From: Diphasiastrum complanatum
Taxonomy: Eukaryota > Streptophyta > Lycopodiopsida > Lycopodiales > Lycopodiaceae
Assembly: GCA_029204225.1 (NCBI GenBank)
Contig: CM055104.1
Location: forward strand, 46,434,933-46,496,932
Direction: 5' to 3'
DNA: 62,000 nucleotides
Shown: positions 9,856-21,516 of the stretch, piece by piece
How positions within the stretch are numbered: position 1 is the first letter of the stretch
Layout: the number at the start of each line of letters is the position of its first letter
The notes under the pieces: generated by a model
What the model was told of the DNA's origin: nothing
Databases searched by the model: none
Seen by the model: only the letters and a program-made list of their open reading frames with translations
Made by a program: the position numbers and the translations under genes

Positions 9856-12800
9856 GATGTTTAAATCAAAAGAGTGTCGAATGTCGACTATGGAATGAAG
9901 GTATTACGATATTGCTAAGGCCTTTTTTATGTCAGCGGCCTCAAGGAACTAGCCAACAAGCTCTTCTTTAGAGTTTCATCCACCTCAACATGTAAGTGCT
10001 TTGACGTTGGGCTATGTGTAATTGTCATTAAATGAATCAAAAGCCATTGTCTCATCATGTTGGTCTAATGCTTCACAAACCATATGATTTTTTCTAGTTG
10101 TTGTTAAGAAACCCACTATAGTTTGCACTTCCCAGTTGTTCACTTTCTTGAACTTTGGTCCTCAAGCCAAGTTTGTGTTTGTTTTCTAGTCATTGATGTT
10201 TGTATGGGCCATTTCTTATTGCTTTTCTTGCTTGTGCTAGTGATAGTTAATGTTGATGTGTTCTTTGGTTGCAGGTCCCAACTTCAAGGCCCCATGTGAC
10301 CCCAATATTGTTGTATGGACCAAGGGTAGTCGTGTGAAGATCGTTTGTTGTCCGTTTTTTAATGATCGCTCACAAGGCCTTGAAGATCTTATTGTGGACC
10401 AAAACTTGTAAAATTAGGACTCCAAGGTACATCCTTACAGCTCCAAGACACCCACAAGATATCTCATAAATAGGAGTCGAAGCCTCATCTCCCAATCATG
10501 GGCCACATCTAGATGGCAATGAACAAATTTGGCCATGCTTCACAAGTTTGAATATGTGATGGTATGACTAAGAATGTCATCATTGCTCAACCACTCGAGT
10601 TAAGTGTTGTCGTTATAGGGAAGGAAGGCCTCTTTCTTGGCCTCTCTTGGTAAAAAACTATTTCTAGCATTGGAATGCCCCATTTGGTTGATTACATGCG
10701 GTGACATTGATTTTGTAACTGGGATTATTGTAGCACATTGTGAATGTGCGCTTGCTGGGATTCCAATTCTGACTAATGCACTCCACTATGATTTGATGTT
10801 GGTTTAGAGGAAGTTTGTCTTGGGCTCAATTAGACATATCCAAAATGGAGCCCCCTTCCACTTTACATTGCATGCCCTCATAGGTAAAGGTATGCATGAC
10901 TTGCATAGGGAATAATGGTATAACCTTAGGCTCCATAAAGTCTTCAACTAAAGAGTACTTTGACATCTTAGTACTTTGACATTGTCCTCTTCTTCAAGGC
11001 TTGTTTCGTCTAGGGACTCAACTATGTTTCTAGGACCTTAAACTTCTTAAGCTAGTGCTCAAGTACTAATTTGTCCTTACCCTTGTCTTTAGCATCTCAC
11101 TTGTAGAAAGGTGGCCATGCTAAATGATGTGTAATGAGTGTGGTTATGTGGAAATGCAATGGATAAAGCTTAAGTTTTGCTCTTAGTAGTGTTGGGTATA
11201 TGCAATGTTCAGTGGGTGCGTAAAAAGTGCAAACAAGTATTCTACTATGTATCGTGGTGTAGGGTAGCTACAAATAGAAGTGATGACTCACAAGTGTGCA
11301 GACAATAAGTTAATAGCAGTGGAAGGTCATAAAGTATGATTTCAAGGAATGTCGACAATATTTTGAAGTCAAACTCTATGAGCATAGATTAAAAGGTACA
11401 TATCCTGTCGTTATCGACTTCAAGGTCTTCTAAATCACCTTGTTTTAAATTGTACGTACAAGAAGGTATGGTATTGCATGTTCTCTTGTTTATCTTCCAT
11501 ACAACATATTATGCTAGCTATAAAGTCTATATATTTTTCAATGTCAAAAATTTTATGCTTTCAAAACAATCATTTCTTTCAAACATTCATTTTAGCAATT
11601 TCTTCAAATGCTAAGATGTAACGAGTTTGAAGTCTTACTCATTTTATTTCAAGTATAAAAAGATCCATTTGATGCATGGCTTTTGACTAGTGTATAAATA
11701 TAGCAAAAGTAATAATCTACTCTTATAATTTAAGTATAGAAGGATCCATTTGATTTTTGAAAATGAATGTGTGGCTTTTGACTACTATAAAAAAGTTTGC
11801 TAGTACAAAAATAGTAATCTACTCTTTACTGTTCTATATACAATAACCACCACAAACACTTTAATACTTACTATTCATTGACCATCAAATGGTCAATAAA
11901 TAGCATGAAAGGAGTAGGGGGCAAAAATGACTTTGGAGTCTTAACTCATTATATTTTTAATACACAAAGATCCATTTGATTCATGCAAGATGAAGTATGG
12001 CTTTTGCCTAGTGCATAAAAGTTTGTCAATATATTAAAAATAATTATCTACTCTCTAATGTCCTATGTACAATAACCATCAAATGGTCAAGGGATAGCTG
12101 AAAGAAAATCAAAAACAACAAAAATGCTTATTTCACATTTTGTTAGCATGGATACAAATTGAATATTCTACCCTCAAGTTTACAAGTCTAATAAAATATG
12201 ACACTATGTTGCAAAATTGTGCACGATGTTACCACTGCCAATCCTCGTAAGACTTCTATATAAAAGTCCCATTTCCTTTTCATCCTCTCCACAAGACTTT
12301 CAATATAACCCCTAGATGAACGCTCAATAAATTTGTCATTGCTATGATATGACCATTTGTATGCAGGGGACCATTCAGAGCAATTTTCTCTTTAAAGTCC
12401 TCATGAAATCAACTTGTCGAGACTTCAAGTACAACTTTATTCTGACCCAAAGAAGAAAAGGAGGCCTTTTCATCCTTTTAACCAAAGATTGGAGATTTTA
12501 ACAAGTACTTAATTGTCTAAGAAAAGAGCCAGGGTTGCAATATCAGATCACAAATTTAGTCTTACTGATTGTTCAAAGTTGTGCGCTCACACCTGGAACA
12601 AGGAAAGAAGAGATTTTAAGTTTAGATATGCTTGCATTGATAGACACTATGGTTGGTTCTAGTAAAGGACATTGGCTCCTCATCACAACATTACCACATT
12701 TCTCATCTTCTCCTCTCTAATCATCACCCTATTTGGCTTAACTCCCCTATATAACTATTTAAAAAAGCGAAAAAAGAACCTCCATATATAGTATCAATAA

Positions 12801-13180
12801 TTCCAACATATGGAGATTTAATTGTGAAAGTATTGGTAGAAGCAGTAAAAAAAGTTTCATGGATTTGCAAGAAAAACCAAGAACTCTAAATATTTTTTGT
12901 CTTTGACACTTAATGACTCTCGAATACTCAAAGATCTACAGAGATTGCATTTCAATTTGGTCAAATCGAGACCCATTCAGTTTAATTAGTTCTTGTACTT
13001 TTGAGAAAGTTATTCGCTACTCAAGATCCTTGTAAATATATATAAGTAATTTCTATTTGTGTGGTGTTCTTGGATCAATACATAATGCGTAAGTTACAAA
13101 TGGGGATAGGAGGCCTCTGAGGCTATTCATTGTACCCATGAGTGGTGGATATGTGCACAAGTGCCCCACATTGTGCAGTG
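9856..13180. other. Intergenic stretch, no gene recognised
   Basis: About 3.3 kb of AT-rich sequence with only short frames. A segment near 10735-10850 reads, with a stop, somewhat like a glycosyltransferase C-terminal block (ALAGIPILTNALHYD), but it is too short and broken to call. Diffuse repeats of the type AAAGATCCATTTGAT occur at 11650-12010. I see no retroelement core domain. Confidence 0.5.
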
Positions 13181-13338
13181 TGCAAAAGGTGATTCACAAA
13201 TAGAAATCTTGGGGGCATGAGAGTTTTATCAAAGAGCTAGTCTCTGTTCTCTAGATTTAGTGTGCAAAAGGTGATTCAGAAATAGAAATCTTGGGGGCAT
13301 GAGAGTTTTATCAAAGAGCTAGTATCTGTTCTCTAGGT
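13181..13338. repeat. 82 bp tandem duplication
   Basis: Two head-to-tail copies start at 13181 and 13263 (TGCAAAAGGTGATTCA...). They differ at only a few positions, so this is a recent local duplication in non-coding DNA. Confidence 0.9.
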
Positions 13339-14969
13339 GCATGATTCTAAATTACTCCTGGGATTGTGATTGTGATTATGATTGTGATTTTGGTTGTCTC
13401 ATGTAAGATGAAATTCATGGTGTAGATGAGTACAACATCAAAAGGTCATGGATGTAAGTTGACTCTGAATGTAAGACTCCAAAGCACATGAGTGCTTATC
13501 TCGATGTAAGCTTCAAATTTTGCAGGATTATGCACCATGAAAAAGGTGAGAAATATGCCAAGTTTTTTATTCTATGAAGCAAGTTCTAGTTTAGTTGAGC
13601 CTTCTCTTCTAAATTCCTGGTGAAAAGCTTGTCTAACTGCAATAGAACACGTTGATAAGCTGGAAATCATATTCTTTATTCTTGCTTTTGATTGTTCACT
13701 GTCTCTGCAAGAGCTCATACCAGAATTCCGACAAATAATAATTCATGTTGGGATAGGAGTCTAAGGGACAAGATCAAACAATTGTTCTGGGTTTCTCAGC
13801 TAATCAACTGTTCTTTAATTTTTGAGCTTGAAGTCTGATAGAAACGACTATCTTGAACAATATAATCTATTAGCTGTTTGAAGAAAAATGATTTCTTTCA
13901 AGAGTCACGATTTGTGAGGATTCCGTGAAACATGATGGGCAGTGCTGAAATACGTCCTTATTTTGAGATGAGGTGCTACACCATATTTTGGTCTAAGAAA
14001 AGCTTGGAAAAAGGCTGTGCTGCTGCAGAATGCACCGTGGATTTGAAATGAAATACATGTTTGGCAAGCATGATCAAGCAAAGCAAGTCCATGATAGTGA
14101 AGATCCAGATTATGTTCTTTTCATCTCAATGTATGTGTCCTACATAATCAATCCTTAAGAGTTTCAGCCTTGTTGTATTTCATATGTGCAACTATGTGCA
14201 ACTATGACATGAATGCAAACAGATTTTTACAATTCCATATCAACATGCCAGCAAACTCCCTGCTTTCTTGCTCTCGGAATTTAAAAGCCGGTGTCCCTTG
14301 GACAGCCGACAATCTTCAAGTTTTAAAGAGTTTTCCATAATTGTCCCGAGCAGCTCATAACTAGATTTTACAGCAGAACTCATTAATAGGCAGCATTCGT
14401 TACAACCAAATCAAAATAAAGGACACGTTGTTGAAAGACCAAAAAAGCATAGAAGCATGCAAACTGTACAGTTTACACACACAAATCCTATATGAGAAGC
14501 TGTCGACAAACATGCTAGAAGCAAGAATAAGTAGATTGAAAGTTACTGCAACCCAAACAAAAAGTGTGCTTACACTGGAATTATGTGTACACCCACTACA
14601 AGGTTGGCAGATGCTATATAAGGGTCAAGGCATTCTCACTGCTCAAATTTGTTGATCCTGCTCTGGGCTCGAGAATCTTGCAATGGAAAAGGTGAAAATC
14701 CCTCAGAGCAAGGGAGTTGATAGAATGAAGCAGTCAGTGAAACAGTAATATAACCACAGTAGATACGTAGAAGAGAGACTTTTGCAAAAAGACGATGAGT
14801 TGCAAAACACAGAGATAAATGACTAGCAAGTATCAAAGACATACTTACTTTTATCGCAATCACCTCTACCAGATATTGCAACTGTGAAGAGCTGTAACTA
14901 GGCACACACAAAAACAGGCCGATTTCCATTTCACGACTTTTGTTATTCCCACTTGCACACAAATCATAA
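13339..14969. other. Intergenic stretch, no gene recognised
   Basis: About 1.6 kb with short frames only, the longest about 108 codons on the minus strand (14636-14962) with no recognisable domain. The sequence is less AT-rich than the retroelement areas and could include untranslated exon sequence. Nothing supports a specific gene. Confidence 0.4.
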
Positions 14970-15361
14970 AAATTAACAGTTATATAACATGCACATTGAT
15001 CTCAGAGTACAAGTATAATCAACAGAAAAATAAGATTTATAAAAGAAGGATGCATCCTGAAAACTAACAGTTATAGGCTAGATAACATGCATATTGATCT
15101 GAGAGTACAAGTATAATGATCAGCAATGGAAAGACAAGATTTATAAAAGAAGGATGCATCCTGAAAATTGACAGTTATAGGCAATATAATCTCAGAATAC
15201 AAGTATAATGATCAGCAACGGAAAGATAAGATTTATAAAAGAAGGATGCATCCTGAAAATTAACAGTTACAGGCTATATAACATGCACATTGAAGTCAGA
15301 GTACAAGTATAATGATCAGCAATGGCAAAAAAAGATTTATAAAAGAAGGATGCATCCTGAA
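14970..15361. repeat. Minisatellite, four copies of about 91-106 bp, 3' of the VQ gene
   Basis: Copies start near 14970, 15060, 15163 and 15256. Each carries AACAGTTATA, AGAGTACAAGTATAATGATC and then GATTTATAAAAGAAGGATGCATCC. Copy 3 has lost about 10 bp. The array ends about 360 bp beyond the VQ stop codon. Confidence 0.9.
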
Positions 15362-15720
15362 AATTCTGCATCTTATAATTTTGTGGGATGTCTCAAAAGT
15401 TGAGCCCTTATAATTTACCCGTCCGTCATGAGCAGAGAGATTTTAGATCCCATGAAGGGACGGAAACAGCATCACGCCCTAGTAGTATATATTGTAGGTT
15501 GACAAGTCAGAATGCCTGTTCAAAATTGTACAAAGCAGAAAGAGATAGTCATCCTTGATGACTTAGTTCCTATTGATCATGAATTGGGTGAAATCTGTGA
15601 TTACTTTTAGTCATGGCTTCCCAATCTTCCAAGCCAGGTTCAAGTGTATAGTTAGATTGTATTTTGTAACCAGCCAAATGGTTGCAATATAAAGTAACAC
15701 GGTATTCATCTCAAGCCTGA
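15362..15720 (-). other. Probable 3' flank / 3' UTR of the VQ gene
   Basis: About 360 bp between the VQ stop codon and the minisatellite, with no open frame. It may hold the polyadenylation region of the VQ gene, but the exact site was not located. Confidence 0.4.
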
Positions 15721-16500
15721 TTAAAAGTCGGTTCCAGGAAGCCCAAAGTCAAGTGCAAAATCTGATGAAAAGTAGTTGGTCATGTCCATTCCTGCATTTA
15801 CCAGAGAAGATCCTGAATCGATACCCATCTGATTTGCATGCCCAAATGAATTCTGAACCGTCGGTGAAAGGATAAACTGGGACGATGAGCTCGTTCCTCC
15901 CATGTTATCCCACTTGTAGCCCCCACTGTCATTGCCTACCATCAGCTGAGCAAGCTGCCTCATGTTGGCACTCGCTGGTGACTCAAAGCCTGTTGCCCAG
16001 ACACTGTCGTTTGGAGTTAAAGCTGGGAAGGGAGAGAATGTTAAAGGCGAAAAGACAGGATTGGGAGACAGCTTCTGTGAAAGAGCAGAAGCACCTGCAC
16101 GGGCTTCTGAGGTTATGGCAGATGGAGGATGTGGGAACCTTGGAGACAAAGGCAGAATTTGCACATGGGATGAGATGGGCCGTAAAGGAACTGGTGCGAT
16201 CCTCTGCAGACGCACATTGGTAGGTCTACTAGCGGTTGCAGACACAGGAATCATCGGCTGCTCCATCGTAGCTCCAGTCAACTTCTGCACCAGGTTTCGG
16301 AATCCCTCTGGCTCTGTCAGAAACACAGTAGCAGGAGGTCTTTGTGCAGCTTTAGGACGTCTCATCACCTTAGCTATCTTGCTTGATCTACTCACTGACA
16401 GTGCTTCATTCCTGTATCTGCTTGAATCCTCTTGCTCCAAATTCTCCATTGTTGCTGCCATGACTTCAAATTCCGTGCTCCTGTCCCCAAAGTAGTTCAT
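15721..16500 (-). CDS. VQ-motif protein (259 aa), single exon
   Basis: The frame reads MNYFGDRSTEFEV and carries the diagnostic VQ motif FRNLVQKLTG at residues 67-76, preceded by a basic patch KIAKVMRRPK and PPATVFLTEPEG. VQ proteins are small plant nuclear cofactors that bind WRKY transcription factors through this motif, and some are MAP-kinase substrates. Here the Ser/Pro-rich middle and C-terminal parts contain several SP sites (LSPRF, LSPNP, FSPLTFSP) that could be phosphorylated; that is inference. The C-terminus is acidic/aromatic (FALDFGLPGTDF). No signal peptide or membrane segment is seen. I chose the ATG at 16498-16500 because the upstream extension to 16551 starts at TTG. Intronless structure is usual for this family. 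It is the best ordinary host gene in the window. Confidence 0.92.
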   Translation of the reverse strand: MNYFGDRSTEFEVMAATMENLEQEDSSRYRNEALSVSRSSKIAKVMRRPKAAQRPPATVFLTEPEGFRNLVQKLTGATMEQPMIPVSATASRPTNVRLQRIAPVPLRPISSHVQILPLSPRFPHPPSAITSEARAGASALSQKLSPNPVFSPLTFSPFPALTPNDSVWATGFESPASANMRQLAQLMVGNDSGGYKWDNMGGTSSSSQFILSPTVQNSFGHANQMGIDSGSSLVNAGMDMTNYFSSDFALDFGLPGTDF

Positions 16501-16742
16501 GCAAACCCCCCCTAATTCTCTGAACTTTCTGTGATTTCTCTCTATCAACAACAGCAGAAAATTCTCTCTAAGCTCTTAAAAGGCACGAAACTCCATTGAA
16601 TTCACTTCCCCCAAAACTCTACAACACCTTGCCTCTCCTGACAAAAATGGGGAGAAATAGATTGAATGATTCTTCTCAGCAAATTCACAACAGAAATCTT
16701 CTGTATTCCACCGATAAATTCACAGATCCTCACTTTTCCGCC

Positions 16743-17025
16743 AGATTGTTTTCACGTGCTCTAACTTTTAGAAACAGAAACAGATCCTCCAACAAATTCT
16801 TACCTTTCTCTTAACAGATTATTTTAAGATGCTCTAACTTTTGGGAACAGAAACAAATCCTTACCTTTTCTTTAACAGAATATTTTCACATGCTCTAACT
16901 TTTGGGCACAGAAACAGATCCTCTTTCACAAATTCTTACCCTTTTCTTAACAGATTGTTTTCACATGCTCTAACTTTTGGGAGCAAAAACGGATCCTATT
17001 TCACACATTCTTATCTCTTTCCCAA
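16743..17025. repeat. Minisatellite in the VQ 5' region, four copies of about 61-75 bp
   Basis: Copies start at 16743, 16816, 16877 and 16952. Each has AGATTGTTTTCACATGCTCT, AACTTTTGGGAACAGAAAC and TCTTACCTTTTCTTAAC. The first contains CACGTG (G-box) and two others CACATG at the same place. Confidence 0.9.
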
Positions 17026-17289
17026 CAGATTTTGGTTGTGTCCACTCAATTCCGACAGAAATGTGATATTTGTTACAAAATGTTGAGTGCAGAGTGAGGA
17101 TGAGAGATGGGTTTTGATATTTTGGCCAGCAGAAATTGAATGTATGTGACACAAGAATCAAGGCAGAGGCACAGAAAGGGAGCTGATGGATCGAGAATCG
17201 AGATCCCCAGAGCAGAGAAGAGACAAGCCAAGGCAGAATAAAGCACAACGCAAAGATCTGGGCTGGCGCTCTCTCTCTCTCTCTCTCCC

Positions 17290-17449
17290 GGTCAAACCCG
17301 CAGTTTTGACTGTGACGGCTGCACCGACCCAGCGTGGAAGCTTCCATGCCAGGTGTCAAGATCACGGTCTAGTCAAACACACCCTTTGACTGGCCGCCTT
17401 ATCTGCCACGTGTCGAGTGCAGAGTTATTTGGCCGTTCAATAGCACGTG
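17290..17449 (-). promoter_or_regulatory. W-box and G-box cluster upstream of the VQ gene
   Basis: TTGAC cores occur at 17290-17295 (as GGTCAA), 17306-17311, 17371-17376 (as AGTCAA) and 17386-17391. CACGTG boxes lie at 17407-17412 (as CCACGTGTC, ABRE-like) and 17444-17449. TTGACC/T is the WRKY binding core. The cluster is about 800-950 bp upstream of the VQ start. Confidence 0.6.
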
Positions 17450-18133
17450 CAGATACCTTTCTGCCCATCCCTACTTTTCGCAAATAATACACCAACAGAA
17501 ATAAAAAAATGTTTTTAAATTAATTAAATTCTTTTCTCTCTCTTTAATTTATTTTTGCTGTTTTGTATTACTCTCTAGGAAGCATTTTGATTTTAAAAAT
17601 TGAAAAATTAAAAAATTAAATTATTATTGATATTCCAAGGCCAAAAAAAATGGGAATTATTCATAATCCGATTCCAAATCAATATACTCATGCCTCGAGT
17701 TTCACAATAACTAATTTAAATATGAATTGCTTTTAAAAAATTATTTTTTCTTAAAACGTTGTTTGAATTTTAAGAAATTTATTGAAAGGTTTTGCCTAAA
17801 CTTCAAAGAATTTTGAAAGAATAAAATTCCAAATTTTGCTTATGTTTATGGAATATGCTATCGTCACCGCGCATTTCAAACTACAGAATGCTCTAGGAAT
17901 TTTCCTATCCCATTGCGTAGAATTTGAAAACTCTAATTATTACGTCTTGAATTCACTCGTTTGTGCAATAGTTTCTCCGTAGGCAATAGGCGTTGAATAT
18001 GGAGGTGCAGGTACTGTACCTTTGGGTACGATACACGAATGAGCATTTGCCAGGTCTTGACTCTTTATTGTGCACCACTTTTTTTGTCCTCTTTCTTGTG
18101 ACACTGTCATAAATGCATTCTACTTTTTCAAGA

Positions 18134-18310
18134 GTTGCAAGTACCAAGAATAAGTCTTTCGGAAGATTCATACCACCAAGCATCGTTGGACCTTCACTAC
18201 TACAATTTCTGCCAAGCATGAATGCATTCTACTCGTAGCAAGGGTCGAGATAAAAAGACGTGTTGCAACCAAGAATATGTCTTTCGGAAGATGCATACCA
18301 CCAAGCATCC
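18134..18310. repeat. Direct repeat of about 50 bp, spacing about 126 bp
   Basis: Two copies of GTCTTTCGGAAGATGCATAC with flanks (about 18134-18184 and 18262-18310) are nearly identical. On the minus strand both read as LGGMHLPKDIFLV-type peptide, suggesting a duplicated scrap of an old coding sequence of unknown identity. Confidence 0.6.
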
Positions 18311-18578
18311 TCGATGCTTCCCTAACATACTTTGAACATGGCTTTTCCTTTGGTGTTTTTGGCCATAAGCATAGTAATTTCATGAGATATCAAGTCAAAT
18401 CAATGTATCCACTTTGCAAGACACTTGTGTGTGTGTAACGCCATTTGTCGTTCTATGTCGGTGTTTGGAGGGCCAAGGAAGGGAGTAGAGAGATGGGAAA
18501 TGAAAGCCCACTCCCGCACCTCTCGTCACCATCCATCAATCATGTTGTAGGCTGTTGGATATAAATAAGAATACATCA

Positions 18579-18579
<1 letters not shown>

Positions 18580-18612
<33 letters not shown>
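18580..18612. repeat. (TG)n microsatellite
   Basis: An uninterrupted run of about 16 TG dinucleotides. Confidence 0.97.
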
Positions 18613-18613
<1 letters not shown>

Positions 18614-19929
18614 TATTTAATCATCTAATAAGTCTATTTTGAAAATTTTACCTTAACAAATGCAATACATGCCCCACTTAAATGTGAAGCATCCCCACAA
18701 ACATATATCATATATGTGATTCATTTTGGAAAGTACTTGTGATTTTGGTGGGTAATTGTAATAAAAATGTTTCTATTCCAAATGTTCATTAAGGTAAGCA
18801 TCAAATACCTGAAATGGTCCTAGCTATTGCATCCTTAGTTTACCTAAACGTCTTACTCCTACTCACCTAAAATCATCTGTTGAGTACTCCTATACAATGT
18901 AAATATCCACTCTCTACAACAATATGCAAAAATGAACTATTATTCAAGACAATATGTAGTTTTACATGCACATTTGAGTAGTTTACAAAAATACATGGAT
19001 ATTCGAAGCATATTCATCTACATAGAACTATCGACACTATCAGCATTGTCTTCACTTTTGATACTTTCGACACTGTCAACACTATCGTTACTTTCGACAC
19101 CACCAAATTATCGAATGTCGAATGGTACCACTAAAACATGGAGCCATCTCATTGCCGAATCCAAAGTAGACTATGTCACCGTTTGAACATGCTACTATAC
19201 AGAAACTGCCCGATTTCACGTTTGTAGACTGGACAATTTACACTAATTTGTTTACGTTATCTTGTAAACTCTACATTGTGCCTAACACACCAGTTAGCTA
19301 CGACCTCTATAACTTTGTATATATTTAATTATGATCATCAAAGTTTTAATGATGCGTGAACTAGTATTCAAGTATGAACTCCATTGTATCAGATTATATG
19401 ATTCCTTAGAGTCAGAGATCTCAAAAGAGAGTGAGAGTAATTCAAGAAGATAGAGATGTCATTTTAATATGTTATAACAAGCATAGTAGGATCACAGCGC
19501 TTAGACTGTGAACCATTTTCGGGCACGTGATTAATCCTCTTTGTGATTTGATTGTTGTTATCATGATAGCTAATACACAGATTCTCTGTTTTCTTTACTT
19601 GCATTAGCATTGTCGAATGCTCTCTAATTTGTTTCTCTTTCTTTATTGATAATCGCTCCATCGACTAACGTAGAATATTTGATTCAAAGAACGCACCGCT
19701 ACCACAGACACCTAACTGTTTAGTCTCTTCATGGCTGCCTAAGACACCTACCCATATATTCTACCAATCGAAGAATGATCTGAGTAATAATCGAAACTTG
19801 ACAAGATCCTTTAGAATTTTCAATGTTTTTTCTTTGTTTGGTAAGCTCTTACATCCTATAAGGATTGTCAAGTTCGGGAGAATACACTAGCTAGATTCGC
19901 CAACACTATATAATAACACATAAGGTTTT

Positions 19930-20500
19930 CGTTGAGAACCCTTTTTCTAAAATGTCAAACTTGTCTTGCTTTTCGTCTATTTTGATTTGCTTCTTGGAGA
20001 AAAAGTGCTCTAATTCTCCATTCATCTAATTGGTTGAGTGTATTAAAAATTTCTTGAATTGAATCCACTTCTCCAAATCTTTTTTCTATAGCTATTCTCA
20101 AACTAGGCACTTGGTATTCTAATGCTACCACAACTTTAATCCATATACTAAATCAAAAGGAGTATGATGAGTAGTAACCTTGTAGGGAGTTCTATGTGAC
20201 CATAATGCAGCATGTAATTTGTTATCCCAATATGTGCAATGTTTTTCACAAACTTTTGTGAGTATTCCACATGTAGCCTTATTTGTGGCTTTAACTTTTG
20301 GTCATTGGCTCCAGGATAACATGGCAAAAAGATGTTACGCACTTGCAATAGCTGAGTAGAATAAGAGTTGCTATCATATTAACTTTCATGTCGGCTAAAA
20401 TCCCAACTGAATAGTCAACTCTTGTATAAAATCATTTTTTTTCCTACCAATGATAAGTTCTATGGGACAACCAAGTCTACAAGTTATATTATCTAGTGTA
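19930..20500 (-). pseudogene. Ty3/Gypsy integrase C-terminal fragment
   Basis: The minus strand reads LGCPIELIIG (the integrase-core segment that normally reads CPIELVSDRG), then a degraded YxPxAN...K segment. It continues with a shifted frame matching WSHRTPYK...TPFDLVYG and a following EYQVPSLRI, and ends near an LNQLDEWRIRAL block. These are the catalytic-core end and C-terminal part of a Gypsy integrase. The aspartate of the SDRG motif reads as glycine here. It is fused on its upstream side directly to Copia sequence. Confidence 0.75.
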
Positions 20501-21090
20501 CATATATCTACAACACCAAATGAATATCTCAACTTTATAAATGAGTCCTTTAGCAATGGTTTAGTCAAAACATCAGCAACACATTCGGATGACTTTCTTA
20601 TTTTCACATTGTCTCCATAGCTTTGAAGTTGGGATGGCCCAACCTTTTGTTCCAAAACTCGACTTGAGAAAGCTCCTCCTCGGCCATCAAACAAAGATTA
20701 GATTCAACATAAGCATCCAACTTGAATAACCTCCCAAATCTTGTTTCTCTTGCAATCATCTCTCTATCCCTCTTGATAAAGCAAGCATTTATATCAAACT
20801 CAACTTCAAATTCACTACCTAACATTTTTCCAACACTTAACAAGCTTTTAGTGATGTTAGGCACATACAACACATAATCAAATTTCAAGAGCTTGGAGGA
20901 TCCAAGAATCACAAGAACACTTCCTACCCCTTCTATCTTGAATTCATGATCATTTGCTATATAAATGTACTTCTTAGATGCATTATAGGAGGAAAGTTAA
21001 GAGAAAATTTCCTTTTGATTGGTCATGTGGGAGCTATTCCCACTATCGATCCACCATGGGTTCTCTTCTTTGAAGCTTGAGGAGCTTAGA
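20501..21090 (-). pseudogene. Copia fragment: protease/pre-integrase joined to RNase H tail
   Basis: The minus strand opens with WWIDSGNSSHMTN (protease DSG retained) and passes through VLYVPNITKSLLSVGKML and GRLFKLDA. It reaches FWNKRLGHPNFKAMETM of the integrase zinc region, where the first histidine is Asn. It then jumps directly to KSSECVADVLTKPLLKDSF, the C-terminal tail of the RNase H domain. About 800 residues of pol are deleted at this junction near 20605. Confidence 0.8.
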
Positions 21091-21099
21091 CTCTTACCT

Positions 21100-21512
21100 A
21101 CAAGAACTTATGAATTTTTGGAACAAAGTTCTATCATTCGATGCGAAACTGGCACTCTGGTAGTTTATCCTAGGCCTGCTAGTTGATTATCAGAATAAAT
21201 GTAAGCAAAACGTGCCTTAGACTTTCGAGGATGTCATACAAGTTGCGAAAGCTTATGATTCCACGGTGGTGGCATCCAAGAAGCAGTTTCAAGCTAATCC
21301 ATCTGGATCGAGCCATAAGAAAGGGAACAAAATGAGTTTGTGACAGAAAGCAAGTCAAATGTTTTGAAGAATTGAATCAAATGGCATCGGACTTTAAGCA
21401 AAAGAAGCAAATGTCCCGAAAGAAGGCTAGGAAGGCAAATGTGTGTTTTTTTTGTAAGAAGCCTGGACATGTTATGAAGTTTTGCCCAGAGCGAAAGAAA
21501 CCCGCAGCTTAC
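21100..21512 (+). pseudogene. Ty3/Gypsy gag fragment with zinc knuckle
   Basis: The plus-strand text SFDAKLALW...FILGL...DYQNKCKQNV...AKAYDSTVVASKKQFQANPS is the same Gag as the ORF at 23021, with several stops. A CX2CX4HX4C knuckle (CFFCKKPGHVMKFC) follows in another frame at about 21450-21490. Gag of this kind is the nucleocapsid/capsid precursor. It ends abruptly at an LTR-like start. Confidence 0.75.
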
Positions 21513-21516
21513 TTAC

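Larger units (their letters stand above)
16501..17450 (-). promoter_or_regulatory. Upstream region of the VQ gene
   Basis: No coding sequence is seen. The first 240 bp before the ATG are pyrimidine/purine biased, as in a 5' UTR. Next comes a four-copy minisatellite, and then a dense block of W-boxes and G-boxes at 17290-17449. No clear TATA box was found on the minus strand. Confidence 0.55.
17451..19929. other. Intergenic stretch, no gene recognised
   Basis: Very AT-rich at 17500-17800. It holds a duplicated segment (18134-18310), a TG microsatellite (18580-18612) and an imperfect run of CGACACTATC-like words at 19025-19100. No frame with a recognisable domain is seen. Confidence 0.5.

Noticed and set aside
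10735-10850. Glycosyltransferase-like peptide ALAGIPILTNALHYD
   Set aside because: About 40 codons with an internal stop and no neighbouring conserved block; resemblance too weak for a pseudogene call.
15885-16495. Plus-strand frames of 112 and 177 codons over the VQ gene
   Set aside because: They are antisense shadows of a GC-richer coding exon with a clear VQ motif on the minus strand.
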